Shown here: positions 52,980-61,019 of the stretch, in pieces
Layout: each line of letters begins with the position of its first letter
How positions within the stretch are numbered: position 1 is the stretch's first letter
From: CAWAPS01 sp963783945
GTDB taxonomy: Bacteria; Actinomycetota; Acidimicrobiia; Acidimicrobiales; Palsa-688
Direction: 5' to 3'
NCBI GenBank assembly: GCA_963783945.1
Contig: CAWAPS010000007.1
Coordinates: 496,001 to 560,000 of the forward strand
DNA: 64,000 bases
The notes under the pieces: model-generated
The model's database searches: none
Told to the model about the DNA's origin: nothing
Seen by the model: the letters and a program-made list of their open reading frames with translations, nothing else
Translations under genes and position numbers: made by a program

Positions 52980-54431
52980 ATGAACTGCCACGCCGACGAT
53001 CTGCGGTCCCTATTCCTCTTCGAGTCGCTGAACGAGGATCAGCTGACTTGGCTCTGCGAGCAGGGCCGGGTCGAGACGGTCGAGCCAGGTTGGCTCCACC
53101 GCGAAGGCGACCCGGCCACCTGTTTCTATGTGCTGCTCGAGGGCACCATCGTGCTCTACCGGCGAGCGGGGCCCGATGACATCGAGGTCCGGCGAACCGA
53201 CCAACGAGGGGTGTACACCGGCGCCTGGCAGGCCTACCTGGGCGATCGGGTGCCGCAGGTGTACAAGAACTCGGTCCGGATCGTCGCCCCGTCCCGGTTT
53301 TTCGTTCTCGACGCCGAGAAGTTCAGCGACCTGATGCACGAGTGGTTCCCCATGGCGGTGCACCTGCTCGAGGGCCTGTTCTTCGGCATCCAGAACGCCC
53401 AGCAGGCGGTCGAGCAGAGGGAGCGGCTCCTCGCCCTCGGGTCGCTGTCCGCCGGTCTTACCCACGAGCTCAACAACCCGGCGTCGGCGGCGGTCCGGGC
53501 CACTTCGGCCCTGCGGGACCGGGTGGGGGGGATGCGCCACAAGCTGGGCGCCATCGCGGCGGGATCGCTGGACCGGGCCACCCTCGCTGCTCTCGTCTCC
53601 CTGCAGGAGGAGGCGGCCGACCTGGTGGCCAAGGCCCCGACCCTGACGCCGCTGGAGGCATCCGACCGGGAAGAGCGGCTGGGCGACTGGCTCGACGCCC
53701 GCGAAGTCATAAACGGTTGGGAGATGGCATCGACTTTCGTTCAGGCCGGCCTCGACGAGTCGTTCCTGGACCGGGTGGGGGCCGTGATCGACGGGGCCAG
53801 CGCCGAGGGAGCCAGCCTGGACGGGGCGGTCCACTGGCTGTATTACACCATCGAAACGGAACAGCTGATGAACGAGATCGAGGACTCCACGGCGAGGATC
53901 TCCGGTCTGGTGGCGGCAGCCAAGCAGTACTCCCAGATGGACCGGGCCCCGTTCCAGACCGTCGACATACACGACCTCCTGGACAGCACCCTGGTGATGC
54001 TCGCAGCCAAGATCGGTGCCGGCGTCAGCGTGGTCAGGGACTACGACCGGTCCATTCCATCGATCTCTGTATACGCCGCCGAGCTGAACCAGGTGTGGAC
54101 GAACCTGATCGACAACGCCGTCGCAGCCATGGGCGGGTCGGGCACTCTCACCGTTCGGACCGCCCTCGACGACAACAATTTGCTCGTGGAAATAGGCGAC
54201 ACCGGGTCCGGTGTGCCGGAGGAGATTCGCTCCCGGATCTTCGAGCCGTTCTTCACCACCAAGCCGTTCGGGGAGGGCACCGGCCTCGGGCTCGACATTT
54301 CCTGGCGCATCGTGGTGAACAAGCATCATGGCGACATCCGGGTGCAATCGGTGCCAGGGAACACCCGCTTCCAGGTACGCCTTCCTTTGACCCCGGCAGG
54401 TGAGCTCGACCCCGTCACGGACGGTTCCTGA
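52980..54431 (+). CDS. Histidine kinase with N-terminal cyclic nucleotide-binding domain
   Basis: A 483-residue soluble kinase. Residues 1-130 form a CNB-type beta-roll (LFLFESLNEDQLTWLCEQGR, GDPATCFYVLLEGTIVLYRR). The H-box is LGSLSAGLTHELNNPASAAV with phosphoacceptor His162, followed by a long helical insert (about 170-310). The ATPase has N-box LNQVWTNLIDNAVAAMGG, G1 IGDTGSGVPE and G2 FEPFFTTKPFGEGTGLGLDI. It starts four bases after the stop of the REC-FAD fusion, its obvious partner. The CNB roll lacks a clear cyclic-nucleotide phosphate cassette, so the ligand may differ. Confidence 0.92.
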   Translation: MNCHADDLRSLFLFESLNEDQLTWLCEQGRVETVEPGWLHREGDPATCFYVLLEGTIVLYRRAGPDDIEVRRTDQRGVYTGAWQAYLGDRVPQVYKNSVRIVAPSRFFVLDAEKFSDLMHEWFPMAVHLLEGLFFGIQNAQQAVEQRERLLALGSLSAGLTHELNNPASAAVRATSALRDRVGGMRHKLGAIAAGSLDRATLAALVSLQEEAADLVAKAPTLTPLEASDREERLGDWLDAREVINGWEMASTFVQAGLDESFLDRVGAVIDGASAEGASLDGAVHWLYYTIETEQLMNEIEDSTARISGLVAAAKQYSQMDRAPFQTVDIHDLLDSTLVMLAAKIGAGVSVVRDYDRSIPSISVYAAELNQVWTNLIDNAVAAMGGSGTLTVRTALDDNNLLVEIGDTGSGVPEEIRSRIFEPFFTTKPFGEGTGLGLDISWRIVVNKHHGDIRVQSVPGNTRFQVRLPLTPAGELDPVTDGS

Positions 54432-54542
54432 GCGAGAACGGCGCTGTTCGGTCCCCGCAACTTCGCCTGATCCGGGGGGTCGAACCTGTTCTGACGCCGG
54501 CCGAGACCGCATCCCGGAACAAATGGCATAAAATTCCTGGGT

Positions 54543-55862
54543 ATGGCGATCGACTCTCGCTACAGCGGATCGCGATCCGGTGGCGGCTCGGGATGGAAGC
54601 CGGCTCACCGGGGACGGCGGCGGCGGCCCTGGAAGCTGGGATTGGCGGTCGTCGTCCTGGTCGGTGCCCTGGCCGGAGCCGGTGCCGTCCTGCTCACGAG
54701 GGGGGGCTCGTCCCACCACCCCTCGGCGTCGCCGCCCACCTCGCAGGCGGCGCCAACCACCCCGACGACCTCGGCCGAAGCCGCACTCGCGGCCGCGGTC
54801 GTCTCGCAGCCGGTCAACGGGACCTCGCGTGTCGCACCCAACGCCACGGTGAAGGTCGCCGCCCGCGTGGGCTACTTCACGTCAGTGAGCGTGTCGACAA
54901 CCACCGGTAAGGCTCTGGCCGGTGCATTCAACCCGGGGCGGACCGAATGGGTGTCGTCGGGCGTCCTGGTGCCATCGGCCCACTACCAGATCAGGACCGC
55001 GGTGACGAACCAGGCGGGCGTCAACGCTACTTCCGCGTCGGCGTTCACCACGCTCACGCCCACCGCCCTGGTCGGCGTGACCGTCTGGCCTGACAGCGGG
55101 TTGACCGTAGGAGTGGGCCAGCCCATCGTGCTGACTTTCAACCAGCCGATCATCACCCCGTCGGCCCGGGCCGGACTGATGTCACACCTGCACCTGGCCC
55201 TGTCCAAGCCGGTACCGGTGGGGGCTTACTGGTTCACCGACAACGAGCTTGACCTACGGCCTCAGACATTCTGGGCCAAGGGCGAACAGATCTCGATCTC
55301 CGACGATCTCAACGGGTGGAATGCCGGGTCCGGCGAGTGGGGCACGGGTACCGGAGCGGTGCGTTTCGCCATAGGGGACGCCCGGGTCTCGGTCGCCAAC
55401 CTGGCGACCCATCAGATGACCGTCACCCTCAACGGGAAGTTGGTCGCCAACTACCCCATCAGCGCAGGGCGGGACCAGTATCCGACCATGGACGGGACCC
55501 ATATCGTCCTGGACCGGGAGAGCAAGATCCAGATGGTCTCCTCGACGGTGGGAATTCCTGTCAACTCGCCCAACGGCTACAACGAGACGGTGTTCTGGGA
55601 CGTGCACATATCCGACAGCGGGGAATACGTTCACGCCGCGCCGTGGTCGGTGGCCGATCAGGGGAGCACCAACGTCTCGCACGGATGCATCAACGTCAGC
55701 CCGACCAACGCTGAGCAGTTCTTCGAGTTCAGCCGGGTGGGAGACGTCGTCGAGGTGGTCGGCGGGCCCCGGGCACCCGTGGCCGGCGACCACGGGGTAA
55801 TGGACTGGTCGACGGTCCCCTGGTCCTCCTTCCAGCGGGTGCCGGTCTCCCGTCTGATTTGA
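54543..55862 (+). CDS. L,D-transpeptidase with Ig-like domains (YkuD type)
   Basis: A 439-residue envelope protein. A membrane anchor at 31-52 (WKLGLAVVVLVGALAGAGAV) precedes a Ser/Thr/Pro linker and Ig-like domains (about 85-265), with the last 160 residues the YkuD catalytic domain: FWDVHISDSGEYVHAAPW and STNVSHGCINVSPTNAEQF with active-site Cys382. It forms 3-3 crosslinks in peptidoglycan outside the membrane, the mode known in mycobacterial Ldt enzymes. Monocistronic. A second YkuD gene is cut by the window end. Confidence 0.93.
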   Translation: MAIDSRYSGSRSGGGSGWKPAHRGRRRRPWKLGLAVVVLVGALAGAGAVLLTRGGSSHHPSASPPTSQAAPTTPTTSAEAALAAAVVSQPVNGTSRVAPNATVKVAARVGYFTSVSVSTTTGKALAGAFNPGRTEWVSSGVLVPSAHYQIRTAVTNQAGVNATSASAFTTLTPTALVGVTVWPDSGLTVGVGQPIVLTFNQPIITPSARAGLMSHLHLALSKPVPVGAYWFTDNELDLRPQTFWAKGEQISISDDLNGWNAGSGEWGTGTGAVRFAIGDARVSVANLATHQMTVTLNGKLVANYPISAGRDQYPTMDGTHIVLDRESKIQMVSSTVGIPVNSPNGYNETVFWDVHISDSGEYVHAAPWSVADQGSTNVSHGCINVSPTNAEQFFEFSRVGDVVEVVGGPRAPVAGDHGVMDWSTVPWSSFQRVPVSRLI

Positions 55863-55930
55863 GCCGGTCCCGCCCGGCCGTCAGGGCCCGGCAGGGGGTC
55901 CCCGTCCGGTTGGCGTCCGTGGATTGACGA

Positions 55931-55956
55931 GTTTTCGGAGGGTCGCCGGCGGGTAC
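55931..55956 (+). promoter_or_regulatory. SigF/SigB-type promoter with almost no leader
   Basis: GTTT (55931-55934), 16 bp, then GGGTAC (55951-55956). The -10 box ends ten bases before ATG 55966, so a transcript starting at the usual distance would carry only a few bases of leader. This supports ATG 55966 rather than 55960 as the start. Confidence 0.5.
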
Positions 55957-55965
55957 TGAATGGCC

Positions 55966-56220
55966 ATGGCCAATTTTCGACCGGCTGACCACGCCATGGG
56001 CCTGGAGCTTCAACTGGAGGAGATGATAGAGCAGCGAGAGCGGGCTCGGGTCCAGGGTCGGGTGGAGGATGCCCGAGACCTGGGCCTCGAGATCGCAGCG
56101 CTCCAGGCCGAGCTGGCCTCCACGGCCGAGCAGGCTGCCCTCCAGGGGGACGAGCAGGACGAGCCGGCACCTGAGCTTCACGACGCCGACAAGCTCTCGA
56201 TCGACGAACCCCTCGACTAG
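55966..56220 (+). CDS. Small acidic coiled-coil protein
   Basis: An 84-residue protein: MGLELQLEEMIEQRERARVQ, then DARDLGLEIAALQAELASTA, an amphipathic helix pair with heptads, and an acidic tail (DEQDEPAPELHDADKLSIDE). No family recognised. The open frame starts at ATG 55960, but the upstream stress-type promoter makes ATG 55966 more likely, as a leaderless or short-leader mRNA. Probably stress-induced. Confidence 0.6.
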   Translation: MANFRPADHAMGLELQLEEMIEQRERARVQGRVEDARDLGLEIAALQAELASTAEQAALQGDEQDEPAPELHDADKLSIDEPLD

Positions 56221-56549
56221 CCAGAGCGGGCGGGCCAGCCGCGGCGGCCGAAGGCTGCTAGCACGCCCTCGGCGGCCTGACGGCCAGCCGCCGGTGGACC
56301 GGCCGAGGGGGAGACGCCCCGGCCGGGCTGCGGGCGAGACGTCCCCTGCCGTTCTGCCTCGCCGGCATCCTGATCGCGCCCAGCTCGCTCAGCAGCACGA
56401 GGGTGAAGAGCAACCGCGCCCGGGCTTGATAGGGATCCAGCGGAGCAGGAGAAGGCAGACCGACGCTCGCGTCCATTTTTGTCGCCCCCAATCCTCGCGC
56501 TTCGGAAAGAAGGCGTTGGACCCGCCGGGAATTCAGTCTGCGAACCGAT
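56221..56549. other. Intergenic region between convergent genes
   Basis: 329 bp between the small acidic protein and the ferritin-like gene. A 72-codon minus-strand frame (from about 56477) has weak coding character and no clear ribosome site. The repeat motif copy is at 56529-56549. Confidence 0.4.
56529..56549 (-). repeat. Short repeated motif variant CGGTTCGCAGACTGAATTC, copy 3
   Basis: Read on the minus strand, ATCGGTTCGCAGACTGAATTC follows directly the TGA of the ferritin-like gene, as copy 2 follows its gene's TGA. It differs from the others by a short insertion (ACTGAATT for AATT). Confidence 0.35.
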
Positions 56550-56966
56550 TCAAGTACCGAGGGCGGTGCGCAGATCCCGCACGTGCTCCTGGGTCTGTTC
56601 CAGCAGCGGGCGCACGGCCTCAGCGACGTCCGGCAACCCGAGGTCGTTGGCCTGGGCGAAGCGCTCACGGTAACGCTCCAGCTGATCCGACTCAAGGCGA
56701 AGATCCGCCTCCAGGGCAGAACGAGGATCGCTCCACCGGACTGCCTCGGTCATGGTGGTGGCAGGGGTGCCCCCGAGGAAGGCCACCTGACTGGCGAGGA
56801 TCTGAGCGTGATTGAGCTCCTGGGTGAGGTGGAGGGTGAGCTCGTCTATGACGCTCAGGTACTCCGCTCCGGTGATCATCGCGGCGTGCTGAACGTATTG
56901 GACGATCGACTGGTACTCGGTGTTCAGATCCTCGTTCAGCAACTCCACAAAGCGTTCCTGGTCCAC
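56550..56966 (-). CDS. Ferritin-like/bacterioferritin-type protein
   Basis: A 138-residue four-helix protein with DQERFVELLNEDLNTEYQSI, QYVQHAAMITGAEYLSVIDE and LTLHLTQELNHAQILASQVA, then QTQEHVRDLRTALGT. Glu16/18, Glu35 and a HLTQELNHAQ motif (Glu-x-x-His) fit a di-iron ferritin-like site; the protein is shorter than classical bacterioferritin (about 158). It probably detoxifies iron or peroxide. A SigB-like promoter (57007-57031) lies upstream, in common with hemerythrin and superoxide dismutase. Confidence 0.85.
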   Translation of the reverse strand: MDQERFVELLNEDLNTEYQSIVQYVQHAAMITGAEYLSVIDELTLHLTQELNHAQILASQVAFLGGTPATTMTEAVRWSDPRSALEADLRLESDQLERYRERFAQANDLGLPDVAEAVRPLLEQTQEHVRDLRTALGT

Positions 56967-57006
56967 GCTTGCCGTCCTCCCGTCCTCGAATAGTGTCCCC
57001 TGCTAC

Positions 57007-57031
57007 ATACCCCGCCCCCGGCTTTCAACAC
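57007..57031 (-). promoter_or_regulatory. SigB-type promoter candidate of the ferritin-like gene
   Basis: On the minus strand GTGTT, 14 bp, GGGTAT, matching the GNNT, 14-16, GGGTAY pattern. The -10 box lies about 40 bp upstream of the start at 56966. Confidence 0.45.
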
Positions 57032-57116
57032 CTGTCGGGATGGGCGCGACCGGGAGGAGCGGAGCGAGGGGATGCTGGTTGGGCCTTGGGGGCGCGGCCT
57101 CTAGAGTCGCCTTTCC

Positions 57117-57533
57117 GTGAAGGGATCTCCTGTTACGCAGTTGCTCGGGGCGATAGACAAGCTCGATCTCGAGGCGGTTATGGCGCTGGCCGCACCGGAC
57201 TGCCGGCTCATGACCGTTGACGGCCGCCGGGCGGAAGGCACGGCGCCGATGCGCCAGTTGCTCGCCGCCTTCCTGTCGTCACTTCGCTCGACCGCTCACC
57301 GGGTCACCTCGGAGTGGCACGTCGACGACGTCTGGATAGCCGAGGTCGAGGCGAGCTACGAGTTGCGGGACTGGCTGCAGATGACCGGCTTGCCGCGTGT
57401 CTTCGTGCTGCGCCAAGGACCGGAAGGGCTGGTCGACGTCCGGGTGTACGGCGCACGCGAACGCCCCTTGACCAACCACCGAACCGGAGACGAGCCGACA
57501 CGCGTGGGCGGGCGCTGGATCGCACCTCTGTGA
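57117..57533 (+). CDS. SnoaL-like (NTF2-fold) protein
   Basis: A 138-residue NTF2-like protein: VTQLLGAIDKLDLEAVMALA, APDCRLMTVDGRRAEGTAPM, RSTAHRVTSEWHVDDVWIAE and RVFVLRQGPEGLVDVRVYGA. These are the cone-fold strands of SnoaL-type proteins; no known catalytic set can be assigned. GTG 57117. It is convergent with the trehalose-phosphate synthase gene (57 bp between stops). Confidence 0.75.
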   Translation: MKGSPVTQLLGAIDKLDLEAVMALAAPDCRLMTVDGRRAEGTAPMRQLLAAFLSSLRSTAHRVTSEWHVDDVWIAEVEASYELRDWLQMTGLPRVFVLRQGPEGLVDVRVYGARERPLTNHRTGDEPTRVGGRWIAPL

Positions 57534-57590
57534 TAGGGGGGCGGCCGGGGCGCCAAAGGTGCTGGCCCGGTCCGGTACTGCGCTGGGGGT

Positions 57591-59039
57591 CTAGGTCCCG
57601 GACGCGTTCGTGACCATGTCCAGGGCGCCGAGGAAGGTGTTGGCCCAGTGGTGGACGTCGAACTCGGTGACCCGGCGTCTCAGGTTGCGCATGCGGCGGG
57701 CCGCGTCGTTGGGACTGACCCGGGTGGCCTGAAGTATGGTCGCCTTGATGCCGTCGAGGTCATACGGGTTGACCAGGAAGGCCTGGCGCAGCTCGTCGGC
57801 TGCGCCGGTGAACTCTGACAGCACGAGGGCGCCTCGGAGGTCGAAGTGGCAGGCCACGTACTCTTTGGCCACCAGGTTCATTCCGTCGCGGAGGGGGGTG
57901 ACGAGCATGACGTCGGCCGTGAGGTACAGGGCGGCCATCTCCTCCTTGGGGAACGACTGGTGCAGATAGCGGATGGCGGTCCGGCCCACAGAGGAGTGGT
58001 CCCCATTGATGCGGCCGACTATCCCCTCGACCTCGTCGCGCAACCGCCGGTACTCGTCGACCCGCTCGCGGCTCGGGCTGGCCACCTGGACCAGCACGGA
58101 CCCGTGGGGGTCCACCTCTCCCTCGTCGAGCAGCTCACCGTAGGCCCGTAGGCGTTGAGAAATCCCCTTGGTGTAGTCCAGGCGGTCGACCCCGAGCAGG
58201 ACCACTTCGGGATCGCCGAGGTCGTTGCGTAGCTGGCGGGCCCGGGCCTGGATGTTCTCCCGCCGGGCCATCTCCTCCCAACCGGCGGAGTCGATGGAGA
58301 TGGGAAAAGATGCCGCTCTGACCTGGCGCCCCCCGTCCCCGGCCCCGGCGGCCCGCCGGGCCTCGATGACCGAGCCCCGGGTGGTCACCCCGGTCAGCTT
58401 GCGGCAGGCCTGGAGGAAATTGGCGGCGTCGTCACCGCGCTGGAACCCGATCAGGTCGGCCCCCAGTAGGCCTTCGACGACCTGGCGGCGCCACGGCAGC
58501 CGGGAGTAGATCTCGTAGCCCGGAAACGGAATGTGGTTGAAGAAACCGATCCGCAGATCCGGGCGGCGGGCCCGCAGCATGGCCGGGACGAGCTGCAGCT
58601 GGTAGTCCTGAACCCAGACGATGGCCGAGCCGGCGGCCTCGGCCGCGGTGGCCTCGGCAAATCGGCGGTTCACCTCGCGGTAGGCCTCCCACCAGCGGCG
58701 CTCGAAGACAGGCACCGCCGTCAGGTCGTGATAGAGCGGCCACAGGGTGGCGTTGGAGAACCCCTCGTAGTAGTCGCTCACCTCGTCGGTGCTGAGCTCC
58801 ACCGGTACCAGTCGCATGCCCTCGGCGCTAAACGGCTCGACCCACTCATCCGGCTGGCCGGTCCAACCCACCCAGGTCCCCTGGTTGCGGGCCATGACCG
58901 GTCCCAGGGCGGCGACCAGGCCGCCCGGGCTCACCCGCCAGCCCGATTGGCCGTCCTCCGCCGCCACCGCCTCGACCGGCAAGCGGTTGGCCACAACGAC
59001 GAAGGACGCCCCAGAGCCATCGCGCACCATCCCAGTCAC
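57591..59039 (-). CDS. otsA: Trehalose-6-phosphate synthase
   Basis: A 482-residue GT20 enzyme of normal OtsA length. [12 protein letters not shown] and [20 protein letters not shown] form the N-terminal glucose/UDP site, [15 protein letters not shown] and [20 protein letters not shown] the acceptor region, [20 protein letters not shown] the nucleotide-sugar motif and [17 protein letters not shown] the phosphate-binding loop. It joins UDP-glucose (or ADP-glucose) and glucose-6-phosphate to trehalose-6-phosphate. OtsB is not in the window. GTG 59039 or ATG 59030 could start. Downstream of a large membrane protein gene on the same strand. Confidence 0.97.
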   Translation of the reverse strand: MTGMVRDGSGASFVVVANRLPVEAVAAEDGQSGWRVSPGGLVAALGPVMARNQGTWVGWTGQPDEWVEPFSAEGMRLVPVELSTDEVSDYYEGFSNATLWPLYHDLTAVPVFERRWWEAYREVNRRFAEATAAEAAGSAIVWVQDYQLQLVPAMLRARRPDLRIGFFNHIPFPGYEIYSRLPWRRQVVEGLLGADLIGFQRGDDAANFLQACRKLTGVTTRGSVIEARRAAGAGDGGRQVRAASFPISIDSAGWEEMARRENIQARARQLRNDLGDPEVVLLGVDRLDYTKGISQRLRAYGELLDEGEVDPHGSVLVQVASPSRERVDEYRRLRDEVEGIVGRINGDHSSVGRTAIRYLHQSFPKEEMAALYLTADVMLVTPLRDGMNLVAKEYVACHFDLRGALVLSEFTGAADELRQAFLVNPYDLDGIKATILQATRVSPNDAARRMRNLRRRVTEFDVHHWANTFLGALDMVTNASGT

Positions 59040-59104
59040 CCTAGGTCGCCCCGTCCCGAGCGCCGGGCACCCGCAGCCGACCGCGGGTTGTTGGACGGCC
59101 CGGC

Positions 59105-60736
59105 CTAGACCGTGGGGGAGGCCCCGGCGCCACTGGGGGTGTGGGGCTGGTCGTCCGACGACGGCGGGCCGGGCGGCCCCTCGGCGGCCGAGTCAGCGGC
59201 GAGAGCGTGCGCCCGCTGGCCCAGGTGATGCAACCACCACTCGTATGCCGCGAGCAGCACGATGATGACGAGGAAGCCGACCCACGACACCGACAGCGCG
59301 AGCAGAAGGATGACAGCCAGGGCAACCCCGAGCACCCGCAGCAGGTCCAGGTGGGACCGGATCCACCCTACGGTCGCGTCCTCGTGGGCCCGTCCCCAGC
59401 CAACCTGGGCGACGTTCCAGGCCTGTCGACCGAATACGGCCGACTTCACCCTGAAGGTGCGGGCCCAGGGGTAGGGGCCGGTGACCAGGGCTATCAGGAA
59501 GACGAGGAGCAAGGCGGCAAGAATCCAGCGGCTCACGCTGAAGTAGGCGTGGAACAGATGGGCTAGCAGGGCATGGCGGGCCGGCCGGTTGGCGGGTATG
59601 CCATGGCTCTCCAAGGCGGACTCGAGCCAGATCACCACCCGGCGGATCACGACCAGTCCGAGGAAGCCGCCGGCGCTCAGCTGGAGGAGGGTCCGGCGCC
59701 GGCGCCGCGACAGCCACAACGCCAGAACCGCCACGACCGGGGTCAGAACCAGGAGCAGGATGGTCACCCGGTTGAAGACGCGCACGGTGCGCCGGGCCGC
59801 GTCCAGCTGCTTGGAGGGGAAGAGGGGTATCTGGCCGCAGTTGTCCGGGAGGGTGCGGCCGATGGCATCGGAGATCTGCTTGCACGCCGTGCTCGGCACC
59901 TCATTCGCGGTGATGTTCGGCAGGGTCACCGGATGGCCCACTACGCCCGAGACGAAACCCTGCATACTCTGCAGCGTGGAATTGAGGAGTGGGACCAGGT
60001 TGAGCACCACCTGGCCATTAGCGGTCGTCACCGCCTTGCTGCCGCTGCCATTGAGCACCGTGAGCACTTGAGTGTGGGCGAAGCGGATGGCCTGGGTCCA
60101 CAGGGCCTGGAACTGGCTCGACGACAGCACCTTGTTGACGGCGGTCTGCACGTAGCCTTTCACCGCGTTCGTTACCGGTCCGGCGATGAAGGAGGCTTTG
60201 GGGGGCAGGTTGCTGGCGATGACCTGCTGGGCGTCCAGGGCGGTGAAGATCTGGTTGGTGATCGCGACGCTCGCGGCCGCCTGGACGGCGGGGTCGGCCG
60301 CGATCGGCCCAACCGCCTTCACGAAGCCGTTGGTGTTGAGCACGGTGTAGTGGGTCCACGTGACCACATAGGTGACCGGGAGCAGGATGCAAAACAGGAT
60401 GGCGAGCACGGCGACCACGGCCCGGCGCAACTTCCGGCGCCGCCGCTCCCTCCGCCCCTGCTTGTCCAGCGCCTTCACGGCGGCATCCCGTTCGGCCTCG
60501 GCCCGGGCCAGTTCGAGCGCAAGTTCCTGCTCGGTCAAGCCGGCGTGCTCGTGGCCCGGGAGGACGCCGGCCGCAGCCGGAGGGGCGCCGCCGGGGTCAG
60601 CGGCGCCGGCGGTTTCGGCCGCCGGGCGGTCGGGGTTCTCCGGGGTGACGGCCGCGTCGGAGAGGCCGGCCGGAACGGCCGGGTTCCCTTCGCCCATGGG
60701 TTGGGCGCCGCTGTCACCAGTAGGGGAAGACATCAC
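59105..60736 (-). CDS. Large multi-pass membrane protein of unknown function
   Basis: A 543-residue protein: a Pro/Ala-rich cytosolic N-terminus, a charged helix (LARAEAERDAAVKALDKQG) followed by basic RRERRRRKLRRAVVAVL, a first membrane helix, an extracellular domain (about 130-300, with QIPLFPSKQLDAARRT before the second helix) and four or five C-terminal helices (VTILLLVLTPVVAVLALWLS, GFLGLVVIRRVVIWLESALE, WILAALLLVFLIALVTGPYP). This layout occurs in actinobacterial membrane proteins with no assigned role. TTG or ATG near 60736. It is 65 bp upstream of otsA. Confidence 0.7.
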   Translation of the reverse strand: MMSSPTGDSGAQPMGEGNPAVPAGLSDAAVTPENPDRPAAETAGAADPGGAPPAAAGVLPGHEHAGLTEQELALELARAEAERDAAVKALDKQGRRERRRRKLRRAVVAVLAILFCILLPVTYVVTWTHYTVLNTNGFVKAVGPIAADPAVQAAASVAITNQIFTALDAQQVIASNLPPKASFIAGPVTNAVKGYVQTAVNKVLSSSQFQALWTQAIRFAHTQVLTVLNGSGSKAVTTANGQVVLNLVPLLNSTLQSMQGFVSGVVGHPVTLPNITANEVPSTACKQISDAIGRTLPDNCGQIPLFPSKQLDAARRTVRVFNRVTILLLVLTPVVAVLALWLSRRRRRTLLQLSAGGFLGLVVIRRVVIWLESALESHGIPANRPARHALLAHLFHAYFSVSRWILAALLLVFLIALVTGPYPWARTFRVKSAVFGRQAWNVAQVGWGRAHEDATVGWIRSHLDLLRVLGVALAVILLLALSVSWVGFLVIIVLLAAYEWWLHHLGQRAHALAADSAAEGPPGPPSSDDQPHTPSGAGASPTV

Positions 60737-61019
60737 CTCTCGTCTGTAGTCGCTGCCATACCGTCCACGTATCCTTGCGGCAGGCTAGTGCCCCATCCTC
60801 ACCCGGATCGAGTGACCTGGCCCGACATTGCCGACCTTTTGTTCGGCGAAAACCCGGTATCCGCGGTAGTTGTCCGTTCACGGGGCCGAAATGGGCGGGC
60901 CGACTACCCCCGCCGGCATGAGCGCCCCCTCGACCGGCGGGAGGTTCGGGGATCACGCCGGGGTAGGCACCGGCGGGTTCCAGAGGGTCCCGGACCCGTG
61001 ATCGGCGGGCCGCCTAGTC

